Source: Planctomycetaceae bacterium (lineage in GTDB: Bacteria > Planctomycetota > Planctomycetia > Pirellulales > Pirellulaceae). Taken from it: a DNA stretch of 64,000 bases. A program made the position numbers and the translations under genes. The DNA is taken from positions 1 to 64,000 of the forward strand of contig SXOA01000132.1 of NCBI GenBank assembly GCA_005778405.1, read 5' to 3'. Of this stretch, positions 52,486-62,000 are shown piece by piece. A model generated the notes under the pieces. That model saw only the letters and a list, made by a program, of their open reading frames with translations, ran no database searches and was not told the origin of the DNA. Each line of letters opens with the position of its first letter. Position 1 is the first letter of the stretch.

Positions 52486-53714
52486 TACTCATCAAATCCC
52501 AGCACGCGGCGAATTTCGGCGGGGTCGGTCTGCCCGGCTTCTACGGCTTGGCAGGCGCGGGTGAGCAGAGGGATCAGGCCGGCGCTTACGGCAGTAGAGA
52601 AAAGCGCCTGGCTGTCGCGACGCGCGAGGACGGCGGCGGCGAGGTCTCCTTCGAGTGGCGGCAAGATTTCGGCGAGAACCAGGCGGCCGGAATAGCCGGT
52701 GCTGGAGCAAGCTTCGCACTTGCCCGCGACTCTTCCCGATGCAACAGGCAGGGCCAGCTTCTGCTCGTCTCGCTCGATGGGCTGTGCACAAACGCAGAGC
52801 TTGCGAACCAAGCGCTGGCTGAGGACGCCACGGACGCCGCTCCGGAGGAGATACGGCTCGATGCCCATATCCGCGAGCCGGCTCAGGGCACTGGTGCAGT
52901 TGCTGGCGTGGAAGGTGGTCAGCACTAGATGGCCAGTGAGGGCTGCCTGGAAAGCAGTTTCCGCAGCGGGGCGATCGCGGATTTCACCGACGAGGATGAC
53001 TTCCGGATCTTGCCGCATCAGCGAGCGCAGCCCAGCCGCTAAATCGAAGCCAGCCGCCGCATTCACCTGCGACTGAGCGATGCCGGGAATGGCGACTTCA
53101 ATCGGGTCTTCCAGCGACACGAGGCTTTTCGACCCGGCGACCTTGCGGGCCAGATGACGGATCGCGGCATAAGCCGTCGTCGTCTTCCCTGAGCCAGCCG
53201 GTCCTGTGATGAGCAGGGCTCCACTCGTCTCTTCCAGTTTCCGCAGCAGGCTCGCGTGAACTTCTTCCGGCAGGCCGAGATCTTCGGGATACAGGTATCG
53301 TCCCTCGGCTGCAAAGATGCGGACGACCGCCCGCTCGCCGTAGAGCGTGGGAAACGTGCTGACCCGCATTTCGATTTTTTGGGCAGGCTGGAAGCCCACC
53401 CCGCTGACTGCATCCCCCAGCCGTCCTTCTTGCGGCACGTCCGTGCGGTACGTCAGCAAGCCAGCCAGCACTTTCATTCGCGAGACTACGTCGGCGGCTT
53501 CGCCAGGGGAAAAGGTGCCAACGCTTTGGAGGACACCATCAATCCGCCAGCGGACTTCGAGGCCGCTGGCGGTGGGATGTAGGTGAACGTCGCTAGCACC
53601 TTGCTGGCAAGCCGCTGCCAGCAGTTCGTTGACAAACTGGGATGCGTAGGCGTTCTGGGCGGCGTTCAGCTTGGCAAGTTGAGCGGCAAGCTGCGGAGCG
53701 GAGGTCATGGTCAC
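52485..53714 (-). CDS. GspE/PilB-like secretion or pilus ATPase, short form
   Basis: A 409-residue ATPase with VHLHPTASGLEVRWRIDGVL (N2 domain), Walker A GPAGSGKTTTAY, the Asp box SLEDPIE, Walker B MRQDPEVILVGEIRD, and the His box TGHLVLTTFHASNC. A cysteine pair region (KLCVCAQP, GKCEACSSTGYSGRL) matches the zinc module of T2SS/T4P ATPases, although the first pair is CxC. It lacks the N1 domain. In the N2 domain SGVGFQPAQK is encoded by a 22-base dispersed repeat (53381-53402) inserted in frame. The start is GTG at 53714; ATG at 53708 is possible. No other secretion gene is adjacent. Confidence 0.9.
   Translation of the reverse strand: MTMTSAPQLAAQLAKLNAAQNAYASQFVNELLAAACQQGASDVHLHPTASGLEVRWRIDGVLQSVGTFSPGEAADVVSRMKVLAGLLTYRTDVPQEGRLGDAVSGVGFQPAQKIEMRVSTFPTLYGERAVVRIFAAEGRYLYPEDLGLPEEVHASLLRKLEETSGALLITGPAGSGKTTTAYAAIRHLARKVAGSKSLVSLEDPIEVAIPGIAQSQVNAAAGFDLAAGLRSLMRQDPEVILVGEIRDRPAAETAFQAALTGHLVLTTFHASNCTSALSRLADMGIEPYLLRSGVRGVLSQRLVRKLCVCAQPIERDEQKLALPVASGRVAGKCEACSSTGYSGRLVLAEILPPLEGDLAAAVLARRDSQALFSTAVSAGLIPLLTRACQAVEAGQTDPAEIRRVLGFDE
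53381..53402 (-). repeat. GGCTTCCAGCCTGCC-family repeat inside the GspE gene
   Basis: One arm of the family seen as an inverted pair at 24471-24542. It is in frame and encodes GVGFQPAQ, just before the conserved MRVSTFPT strand of the N2 domain, without breaking the reading frame. An extra surface loop is the likely outcome. Confidence 0.85.
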
Positions 53715-53852
53715 TGGAGAGGTTCCTGGAATGGACTACGCATCCTACCAAGTCTCGCCAGCAGGCAAACTTCCCTCAAGCGCTATAATTGCCCCGCCGA
53801 TAAGCGCATCCGCAGTCCTGCGCGCGCTCCTGACTCCTGACCCCTGCTTCCC

Positions 53853-54716
53853 ATGTCCACCGCCTCCGCCTCCCAACCCGCCAACCACGGCATCTTGTCT
53901 GGCCTCGCGGACTCCATTGCCGATTGGGGCGGTGTCATTCTGAATTCGCTGGTCGTTACCGGCGACGTGGCGATGTTCACCTGGCGCACGGTCTCCTGGC
54001 TCTTCTGGCGATTGCCGCGGAAGGAAACGCTGCTGCCCAATTTTTATCAAGTGGGAGTGCTCAGCCTGCCGGTCATTGCGCTCACGGGCACGTTTATCGG
54101 CATGGTGCTGGCGGTGCAGGCGTACTTCACTTTCAAGGATCTGGGGCTCGAAACGCGGCTGGGGGCGGTGATCAACATGTCGCTGGTGCGGGAGCTCGGG
54201 CCCGTGCTGGCGGCGACCATGCTGGCCGGACGAGTCGGGGCGGCGATGGCCGCGGAGCTCGGCACCATGCGGGTCACCGAGCAGATCGACGCCCTCGACA
54301 GCATGGGGGCCGACCCCATTCACTATCTGGTCGTGCCACGGCTCTTGGCGTGCATTTTCTTGATACCAACGCTCACCATCATGGCGGATTTTATGGGAGT
54401 GGTCGGGGGCTACTTCTATAGCATTGTGATTCTGGACATTGACATGCACCATTACTGGACGAACAGCGAGAAGTTCGTGGACTCCTTTGACTTTTTCAGC
54501 GGCATCATCAAGAGCTTCTTCTTCGGCGGCGCGATCGCGATTGTCAGTTGCTACCGGGGCTTCCATTGCACACCCGGGGCTGAAGGTGTCGGCCGGGCCG
54601 CCACGACTGCCTTCGTCTGGTCGTTCGTGCTGATCCTGGCCATTGACTTGTTCCTGGGAAATGCGATGTATTCGACCTACTACCGGCTGTTCCCGGATGC
54701 AACGAAACACTTTTAG
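53853..54716 (+). CDS. mlaE: MlaE-family ABC permease
   Basis: A 287-residue membrane protein with five or six spans. Family motifs include GVLSLPVIALTGTFIGMVLAVQAYFTF, LGAVINMSLVRELGPVLAATMLAGRVGAAMAAELGTMRVTEQIDAL (the MlaE coupling stretch) and AIAIVSCYRGFHCTPGAEGVGRAAT. It forms the membrane part of the system that moves phospholipids between outer and inner membrane (Mla) or a related MCE substrate. The ATPase and MCE genes follow in the usual order. Confidence 0.95.
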   Translation: MSTASASQPANHGILSGLADSIADWGGVILNSLVVTGDVAMFTWRTVSWLFWRLPRKETLLPNFYQVGVLSLPVIALTGTFIGMVLAVQAYFTFKDLGLETRLGAVINMSLVRELGPVLAATMLAGRVGAAMAAELGTMRVTEQIDALDSMGADPIHYLVVPRLLACIFLIPTLTIMADFMGVVGGYFYSIVILDIDMHHYWTNSEKFVDSFDFFSGIIKSFFFGGAIAIVSCYRGFHCTPGAEGVGRAATTAFVWSFVLILAIDLFLGNAMYSTYYRLFPDATKHF

Positions 54717-54721
54717 AACTG

Positions 54722-54749
54722 CGAAATTCGAATGACGAATTCGTCATTC
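54722..54749. repeat. truncated AATGACG-type inverted repeat
   Basis: The left arm is shortened (CGAAATTCGAATGACGAA) and runs straight into the inverse end TTCGTCATTC, so that 54730-54749 is a perfect 20-base palindrome. It is located between mlaE and mlaF. An apparent ATG inside it would add the residues MTNSSFRR to MlaF. Confidence 0.85.
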
Positions 54750-54755
54750 AGACGT

Positions 54756-55598
54756 ATGCCTGCCCAATCAACCACCACCGACACTCCTCTCGTCCAAGTG
54801 ACAGGTCTGCACGTCACTTTCGGACGCCAAAAGGTGCTGCGCGATATCAACATCTCTGTCCCCAAGGGGCAGACCGTCGCGATTGTCGGAGAGAGCGGGT
54901 GTGGAAAAACGGTGCTGCTGAAGGCCATCATTGGGCTCATCAAGCCGACATCTGGGCAAATCCTGTTTGACGGCAAGGATCTGTTCGAGCTCACGGACAA
55001 GGAGCTGGTGGTACAGCGGATTCGTTTTGGCTATGTGTTTCAGAACGCCGCCCTGTTCGACAGCATGACTGTGGGACAGAACGTCGCTTTCCCGCTGCGG
55101 CAACATCGCCGCCTGCAGGAGCCGGAGTTGCAGCAAATGGTGCTGGCCCGGTTGGCGGAAGTGGGTCTGCCGGAAAACATCGTCGCCAAAAAGCCGGCGG
55201 AGCTTTCCGGCGGCATGAGAAAGCGGGTCGGCATGGCCCGGGCGCTGATCCTGAAGCCGGAGCTCGTCTTGTACGACGAGCCAACGACCGGTTTGGACCC
55301 GATCATGAGCGACGTGATCAACGAGCTCATGCTTAATACGCGCCGCAACTATCAGGTAACTGGGTTGGTGGTAACGCACGACATGCACACGGCCCGCAAG
55401 GTCGCCGAACGGGTCATCATGCTCTATCCGCTCTCCCGCCTCGGTCCCAACGATCCGCAAATCGTATTCGATGGTCCGCCGCAGGAACTCGATCGTTCTT
55501 CTGATCACCGCGTGCGCCAGTTTGTCCGCGGCGAAGCGGGGGAACGCCTGATGGAGATGCGAGAGCAGGCGGAATCGGCGGGACACCACGCAAACTGA
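54756..55598 (+). CDS. mlaF: MlaF-family ABC ATPase
   Basis: A 280-residue ATPase with Walker A GESGCGKTVLLKAI, Q-loop YVFQNAALFDSMTVGQNVAF, signature LSGGMRKRVGMARAL and Walker B LVLYDEPTTGLDPIMSD. GGMRKRV and the DPIMSD stretch are typical of the MCE-associated ATPases. The ATG at 54756 (MPAQSTTTDTPLVQV) is chosen; an ATG at 54732 lies in a repeat. It powers lipid transport with MlaE and MlaD. Confidence 0.94.
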   Translation: MPAQSTTTDTPLVQVTGLHVTFGRQKVLRDINISVPKGQTVAIVGESGCGKTVLLKAIIGLIKPTSGQILFDGKDLFELTDKELVVQRIRFGYVFQNAALFDSMTVGQNVAFPLRQHRRLQEPELQQMVLARLAEVGLPENIVAKKPAELSGGMRKRVGMARALILKPELVLYDEPTTGLDPIMSDVINELMLNTRRNYQVTGLVVTHDMHTARKVAERVIMLYPLSRLGPNDPQIVFDGPPQELDRSSDHRVRQFVRGEAGERLMEMREQAESAGHHAN

Positions 55599-55622
55599 AG
55601 AGAATAGCGCAAGGCCATTGTC

Positions 55623-56819
55623 ATGGATGAAAGAATATTAAAACTTCGCGTCGGCATCGTGGTGCTGGCGGCTGCCATCATTTGTGGCATCCTGATCTGG
55701 CGATTTGGCGATATTGAATTGCCGGGAACGTCGAAGTACACCGTCTTTATCAATTTTCCCAAAGCACCCGGTGTCACGGTGGGGACTCCCGTGCGCGGCA
55801 ACGGAGTCTCGATTGGCCGCGTCAGAAAGGTGGAACGGCTGGATCGGCATGTGCAAGTAACAGCCGAAATCAACGGCAGCGAGAGAATCCGCGAAACCGA
55901 AATCTGCCGCATCAGCCAAGCCTCGGTTTTGGGGGATCCCGTGATTGAGTTTCTCCCGAGCGACGACGTCGATCCAAACACTCCCTACCTCGAAAACGGC
56001 TCAGAAATCGACGGCGACGTAACGGGCAATCCGCTAGAGGTTTTTGGCGAGCTGAAAGAGGAGCTGAAAGCAGCCGCCAATTCGCTCCGCGATGCCGGCA
56101 ACGAAATGAAACTCGCGGCCCGCAACGTGAACTCGGCTCTGGCCGGCAGCGAGACGGATTTTCCCCGCATCGTGCAAAAGATGGAGCGCGCCCTCGATCA
56201 GTCGCACAAAACGCTCGGCACCATCGACAGCCTGTTTGGCGATGCCGAGCTGAAGGACGGACTCAAACGGTCGCTGCGCGACTTGCCGGAAATGTTCGAT
56301 AAGACCAAGATCGTGCTCGACAAAGCCAGCACCACGTTTGATGGCTTCAAAACGGTGACCGAAAGGGCCGAACGCAACCTGGCGAACTTGGAAAAAATTA
56401 CGGGACCACTCTCGGAGCGTGCGCCGGAAATGGTAGACCTCACCCATGGCATTCTGTCCGACGTGCAGAACATCACCGAGAAACTCGACCAGGTGAGCAA
56501 CAGTTTTGGCAACCAGGAAGGGACCATCGGCCGGCTTCTCAACGACGACGATCTGTACGAGCGCCTGGAGCGGGCCATGGCCAATGTGGAGGACATCACG
56601 TTTAAGTTGCGGCCGATCATTGATGACGCCCGGGTCGTTTCCGACAAGCTGGCCCGCGACCCCAGCATCCTCGGCGTCCGTGGAGTTCTCGACCGCCGAC
56701 CCATCGGCTCCGGGAACAAGCTCCCGACCGTGGACACGAACTTCACGCCAGCTTCGCACTCCTCACCCTTTGGCGGAGGGTTGTTTCGGCGAACGTGGCA
56801 GGATGATGGGGAGTATTAA
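55623..56819 (+). CDS. mlaD: MlaD-family MCE lipid-transfer protein
   Basis: A 398-residue protein. An N-terminal signal anchor (VGIVVLAAAIICGILIWRFG) is followed by the MCE domain at about 38-118 (YTVFINFPKAPGVTVGTPVRGNGVSIGRV). A long helical tail follows (LKAAANSLRDAGNEMKLAARN, FDGFKTVTERAERNLANLEK). The MCE ring binds lipid in the periplasm while anchored in the inner membrane. The gene starts 24 bases after mlaF. The C-terminal helical extension is longer than in E. coli MlaD. Confidence 0.93.
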   Translation: MDERILKLRVGIVVLAAAIICGILIWRFGDIELPGTSKYTVFINFPKAPGVTVGTPVRGNGVSIGRVRKVERLDRHVQVTAEINGSERIRETEICRISQASVLGDPVIEFLPSDDVDPNTPYLENGSEIDGDVTGNPLEVFGELKEELKAAANSLRDAGNEMKLAARNVNSALAGSETDFPRIVQKMERALDQSHKTLGTIDSLFGDAELKDGLKRSLRDLPEMFDKTKIVLDKASTTFDGFKTVTERAERNLANLEKITGPLSERAPEMVDLTHGILSDVQNITEKLDQVSNSFGNQEGTIGRLLNDDDLYERLERAMANVEDITFKLRPIIDDARVVSDKLARDPSILGVRGVLDRRPIGSGNKLPTVDTNFTPASHSSPFGGGLFRRTWQDDGEY

Positions 56820-56820
56820 A

Positions 56821-56916
56821 AACACCAGCCGACCGACAAAAGCCTGAAGCGCAAGCGAAGGAAATCACTGCTATCAGGATAGCGGCACTTTCCTTCGCTT
56901 GCGCTTCAGGCTGGTG
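56821..56916. repeat. inverted repeat AGCCTGAAGCGCAAGCGAAG family, probable convergent terminator
   Basis: Arms 56841-56864 and 56889-56912 are perfect inverse copies over 24 bases with a 24-base loop. A further CACCAGCC (left, 56823-56830, displaced by ten bases) pairs with GGCTGGTG on the right, so the original arm was longer. It lies between mlaD and the convergent glycosyltransferase and could end transcription from both sides. Confidence 0.88.
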
Positions 56917-56925
56917 TCAGAGTTG

Positions 56926-57924
56926 TTACGCCGCTCGTCGACCGCGGATGGAAATGGTCTCGTCCTTTCCCAGCGGCTGCTTCTCAAAGTTCAGCAACTC
57001 CCGGATGGCGAAGTTTTGTTTGGGCTGGCTGGCGTAGTAGATGCGGGCGTTGACTTCGCCCAAGAGGCCGAGGCTGAAGAACTGCACGGAGCCGATGGAG
57101 GCGAGAATCGTGAGCAGCATAAACGGGTTGCCGGTCATGTCCACGCCGCCGGCGAACTTCATGAGGACGGTGGCGAGCGCGGCGAGCGCCCCGATGGCTC
57201 CGCAGGCGAAGCCGATCTGGCCGAAGAGCTTCATGGGGCTGGCGAAGTAGTCGAGCATGTATTTGACGGTGATCAGGTCGAGCACGACCCTGAGAGTGCG
57301 CGAGATACCGTATTTGGTCTGGCCGAACCGCCGCGGGTGGTGCCGCGTCTCCACTTCGACGCAGCGGGCCCCGCGCTGATGGGCCAGGACAGGGATGAAG
57401 CGGTGCATCTCGCCGTACAGCTCCAGCTCGCGGGCGATATCGCGACGGATGGCTTTGAGCGTGCAGCCGAGGTCGTGGATGGGGAACCGCGTGACCCGCG
57501 AGATCAGCCAGTTGGCCATCTTGGACGGCAGCTTGCGGTTGAGAAAAGCGTCCTGCCGCTGCTTCCGCCAGCCGTGAACGAGGTCGTAGCCTTCGTCGAG
57601 CTTCCTCACCATCATCGGAATGTCGGCCGGCTCGTTCTGCAAATCGCCGTCGAGCGTGACAATGACTTCGCCGCTGGCGTACTGTAAACCGGCGTGCATG
57701 GCCGCCGTCTGTCCGAAGTTGCGACGGAAGCGAATGACCTTCACCCGCTCATCTTTTGCCGCCAGCTCATCGAGCTTCGCCGCCGTGCCATCCTTGGAGC
57801 CGTCGTCCACGAACACGATTTCCCAGGGGCGGTTCAGTTCCGGCAGCACCGCCACGAGCTGGTTGTAAAGAAGGGGGACGTTTTCGACTTCGTTATAAAT
57901 GGGAACTACGATGGAAACGGACAT
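56926..57924 (-). CDS. GT2-family glycosyltransferase of the DPM1/ArnC type
   Basis: A 332-residue protein from [20 protein letters not shown] (57924). The GT-A fold has [30 protein letters not shown], and [15 protein letters not shown] (DxD as DGD). [13 protein letters not shown] and [17 protein letters not shown] follow, then two membrane spans at about 225-250 and 262-290. It likely transfers a sugar from a nucleotide sugar to polyprenyl phosphate on the cytoplasmic face. The longer frame from 57996 is not conserved. Confidence 0.9.
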   Translation of the reverse strand: MSVSIVVPIYNEVENVPLLYNQLVAVLPELNRPWEIVFVDDGSKDGTAAKLDELAAKDERVKVIRFRRNFGQTAAMHAGLQYASGEVIVTLDGDLQNEPADIPMMVRKLDEGYDLVHGWRKQRQDAFLNRKLPSKMANWLISRVTRFPIHDLGCTLKAIRRDIARELELYGEMHRFIPVLAHQRGARCVEVETRHHPRRFGQTKYGISRTLRVVLDLITVKYMLDYFASPMKLFGQIGFACGAIGALAALATVLMKFAGGVDMTGNPFMLLTILASIGSVQFFSLGLLGEVNARIYYASQPKQNFAIRELLNFEKQPLGKDETISIRGRRAA

Positions 57925-58013
57925 GGGCGAGTCTTTCGCGCGGGAGAAATGGAGCGCGAAAGTGTAAGGCAGGACGCTGCGGAGGGGCAACGGCAAAAAG
58001 TGCTAGCGTGGAG

Positions 58014-58032
58014 CAGGCTTCCAGCCTGCCCA
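58014..58032. repeat. solitary arm of the GGCTTCCAGCCTGCCCAG repeat family
   Basis: A single arm, matching those at 24471-24542 and 53381-53402. It lies between the glycosyltransferase start and the end of the quinone oxidoreductase, in a 163-base gap that otherwise shows no gene. Confidence 0.75.
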
Positions 58033-58087
58033 GAAAAACGTAGGTGGCAAGAAAATTTTTGCAAAGAAGATGAGTTAGAGACGGACT

Positions 58088-59083
58088 TTAGAGACGGATG
58101 ATGGTTCGTCCGCCAACTTCCCCTTTTAGAATTTTCTGCACGTACTCTTCCGCCTGCTCTAGTCCGATTTCGGTGGCAACATCCTCGAGGTGTCTTGGCT
58201 TCCATTCGCCCGCGAGTTTCTGCCAGATGTCATTGCGGCGGCCCGCGGGAAAGTTCTGCGAGCTGATGCCGGCGAGGATGACGCCCCGCAGGATGAAGGG
58301 GTGGACGGTGAGGGGGAGGTCCGTGCCGCCGACGAGGCCGCAGGCGGAGACGACGCCGTATTCCTTGGTGGACCGCAGGATGGTGGCCAGCGTATTGCCA
58401 CCAACTGTGTCCACAGCTCCGGCCCACTTGGCACTGAGCAGCGGTTTGGGGCTGGAGTCGATGACGTCGTTACGCCCGATGACACGGCTGGCACCCCAGG
58501 CTTTGAGACGTGGCTCAAGCTCTGGCTTTCCCGTGACGGCCACCACGCTGTAACCGAGCTGCTTGAGAATCATCACGGCCAGGCACCCGACACCGCCGGT
58601 CGCGCCAGTAACAACAATTTCACCGGCCTCCGGCGACACGCCGTTGGTTTGAATCGCCTGCACGCACTGGGCCGCTGTAAAACCAGCGGTTCCGAGGATC
58701 ATCGATTCCCTCAAAGTCAAACCGCTCGGGCGCGGAACCACCCATCCCGCCGGAACGCGAATGTAGTCGGCCCAGCCGCCCCAATGCGCAGCCCCGAGGT
58801 CGTAGCTGGTGACGATGACCTCGTCGCCGGGCTTCCAAAGCGGCGAGCTGCTTTCTTCAACGACCCCCGCGGCATCGATCCCCGGCACGTGCGGCAGCTT
58901 GCGGACGACGCCCGGATGAGCTTCCGCGGCGAGACCATCCTTGTAGTTGAGCGACGAGTAGCGGACGCGAATGAGGACGTCCCCCGGCGGCAAATCCGAA
59001 AGTGGACGTCGGGTGATGGAGCGATGGACGTTTCCTGCGGCATCTTTCTCCACGATAAGGCATTGAAAGTCGGCTGCGGGCAT
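58088..59083 (-). CDS. YhdH/AcuI-type quinone oxidoreductase (acryloyl-CoA reductase-like)
   Basis: A 331-residue medium-chain dehydrogenase without zinc ligands. VRYSSLNYKDGLAA, LPHVPGIDAAGVVEES, GWADYIRVPAGWVV, MILGTAGFTAAQCVQAI and VVTGATGGVGCLAVMILKQLGY (nucleotide-binding) match the YhdH/AcuI subgroup, which reduces acryloyl-CoA to propionyl-CoA with NADPH. GGNTLATILRSTKEYGVVSACGLVGG is also typical. The ATG at 59083 follows the cytochrome gene by 12 bases on the same strand, so it may be co-transcribed with it. Confidence 0.9.
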   Translation of the reverse strand: MPAADFQCLIVEKDAAGNVHRSITRRPLSDLPPGDVLIRVRYSSLNYKDGLAAEAHPGVVRKLPHVPGIDAAGVVEESSSPLWKPGDEVIVTSYDLGAAHWGGWADYIRVPAGWVVPRPSGLTLRESMILGTAGFTAAQCVQAIQTNGVSPEAGEIVVTGATGGVGCLAVMILKQLGYSVVAVTGKPELEPRLKAWGASRVIGRNDVIDSSPKPLLSAKWAGAVDTVGGNTLATILRSTKEYGVVSACGLVGGTDLPLTVHPFILRGVILAGISSQNFPAGRRNDIWQKLAGEWKPRHLEDVATEIGLEQAEEYVQKILKGEVGGRTIIRL

Positions 59084-59095
59084 GAGTTTCTCCCG

Positions 59096-62000
59096 TTATC
59101 GCAGCCGGACAGACTTTCCTCCGGCGGCGGGTGCTTTGGCGTCTCGCGTCCTTTTATACACGGAATCGAAGGGGTCGTCGCTCACCTTCCAGACTTGCCC
59201 TTCGTGCGTCGGGAAATTGTCGGATCGCATTTTGCGGAACATCCGCTGCTGCTCTTCCCAGTTGAGGGGCCGCGCGCCGATGCGTCCGAAGACCGCAATC
59301 TGGTTGCCAGACTCATCCACCGCCCGGTCCCGGTCGAGACCTTCCGAGATGTGCAGGGCGTGGCCTCCCTTGGGCAGCTCGCGAGTCGCGATGAGTTTTG
59401 GGGCAGGGCGAGGGCTGAAGCCGCCGGTGCCGGGCGTTTCAGGAGATGTGAGTTGGACGACGTGCAGGCCGTTCTTGCCGTCGGCCAGATAGGCGAACTC
59501 GCTGGTGTAGGTGATGCCGAGCTTCACGTCATGGAGTTCGCTAATGCAGCCTTCCGCGTTGTAGATCTGGTCGATGGCCGGCTGATTGGCTTTGGTGATG
59601 TCCACGATAATCAGTCCTTCCTCGCCACCGGCGACATAGGCATAGGTCCGGGCGAGATAGACACTGTGGCATTCATGCAGCGGGAGCGTGTGCACCAACC
59701 GTGGGTCGTGCAGGTTGGTGATGTCGAGCGTGACCAACCCTTCGTGCTCATCGCAGACATAGGCGTAACGGAACTGGGCCTGCACGGCGACTGGATGTTT
59801 GGCGACATCGGGGCCGAGCACTGCCGTCACCGCTGGTTCCTTCGGATTTTCCAGCGAGATGACGACAATGCCGGCATCGCAGCAGACGTAGGCATAGGTA
59901 CCGATAAAGGTAATGTTCCGCGCCCCGGAGAGCAGGCCATCTGGATTGAAGGTCAGCTCGCGCTTGAGGAAGTTATTGGTCGGGTCGCCATCCAGCAGCG
60001 TGGCGGCGCTGACCAGGATCAGTCCTTCGTACTTGTCGGTCACATAGAGATAGGCGTAGGCCGGATGGACTGCCTGCTCCTGGTTCTCCGGCGGCTGGAT
60101 GCGAGTTGGGTCAGGGGCGAGTGTCGTTGGCGCGGCGACGGCGGTGGCGTACTTCGTCGGGACATAGAGCTGTTGGCCGACCGGCGAGACCGGCGCTGTG
60201 GTAATCCGTTCCGAGAAACCCTTGTGGTCGATGAAGGCAATGTCAAACACCCTAAGCCCGCCGCAACCGCAGGCGGCATAGAGATACTCGCCGCGGGCCT
60301 GCGTCATCAGAACTTCTGGCTTGAATCGCGGGGCCAGGATCTGCTGGATGATGTCCTTTCCGGGATGCTCGTGGGCATGTTCCAATTCGCGGCCGCGCTC
60401 TTTGTGTTCGCGGTAGAAATCCGGATATGCCAGCCGATGCAAGCTGGAGCCAATGACCGCTTGCGGCTCGGTCGACTCGGTGACGACAACCCCTTCCAGG
60501 CCGTGCTCGCCGGCTGCGATCCAGCAGTATTTGCCGATGAAGTTGGTGAAGTTCGTTCCCTGCATCATGAGCTGAGCCATGACGGCGTTGTTGTCGTTGT
60601 CCTTGGAAAGATGGCAATCGCTGCACATCTTGGTTTCGCTGGTGCCCGTCAGCGAAACATGGTTCTTATCCTTGGGTCCACCGCGAACCGTGTGCGGCAC
60701 ATTGGTGCTGAAAGCAATGCCGCTCATGCCGCCACCACTGATGGTTTGTTGCTGGGGATAGATGGATTCGCGGTTGCTGTTAAACGAGCTGACGTGAATG
60801 GCGCAACTCGACCGGGCGGGATTGATGCGATTGCCGGTGGCGGTGCCGTCGCGGGCAATCATGAACACATCTTCCCGAAGGGTCTGGAAGTTGTAGGACA
60901 CAATATTGCGACTCACCTCTCCTTCGTTGTGGAGGCTGGGCGATTTGCGGTTCGCCTTCTGCGGCAGATGGCAGCCAAAACAGCTTGGGTTCCAGGACGA
61001 ATGGCAAGCGATGCAGCTCATGTTCTTGTTCTGGTGGGCACAGCCGCGGCCGCCGACTTCCTCGTGTTCATTGACCGCGCCACCCCAGAGCATTTCGCCG
61101 TCGTCCCCCCAGCGAACCGTCTTGGCCTGGTGCGACTTGGGGTTGTAGCTTGGATGGCCGGGGCGAATGGTATCCTTCGTCTGCGTCACCACCCAAGTGC
61201 GGTTTTCGTCGACCATCGACCGCTGAATGAGGGCCTGATAGGGCTTCATGGTCAACGGGTTAATGACCGGTTTGCCGCCGCCATCTTTGAGCGCGACCAC
61301 TTCAAACCGGGGCTGGCGGCGAAGGTGGGGCGTGCGGAGAAGCATGAGGTCGGTGCCACTGTTTGGCGCGGCGGGACCGGAAGTGAGCATCCGCTTGCCG
61401 GCTGTCAGTTTCTCCGGAATGCTCTCCGCCGCGGAACCGTGGCAATCGACGCAGTCGATTTCAATAGCGGCCCGGACTTCGCCGTAGAGCTTGGTGTTGC
61501 CGTGATTGTCCTGGTTGAAGTGGCAGTCGACGCAGTGCATCCCCTTTTCCATGTGGATGTCCATCAGATGCACCGGCATGTCGTCCTTTTGGCTCTTGCA
61601 CTGGGCCAGGGTCTCGCCGGTCGTCGGGATCGGCAGCGGTTCATCGGGCTGGACGACCGCGGCCTTCAGCTTTTCGGTGGAAACATTGGAGACGATCTCT
61701 CCACGATGATCGAGCAAGTTCCCCTGCCGATCCTTCTTGAAGACGGCCCGAAAAACCCAGCCGTGGCCGTGGAAGTCGGCGAACTGCGTATGCCGAGCGG
61801 CACTGTTCAGCTCCGGAACACGCTCCAGGAAATTCGGGTCGGACCACAGGCCGCGAACCGACGATTCTTCCGGGTTGTTCATTTGCGCGCGGGTGTATTC
61901 CTCCGAAGTTGGGTACTTCTGCCGCGCGGGGTACATCAGTTCGCCGTCCGTCTCGTTGTCCCACCACATGAAGCCGGGATAGGTGTTGAGGACGTTCGTT

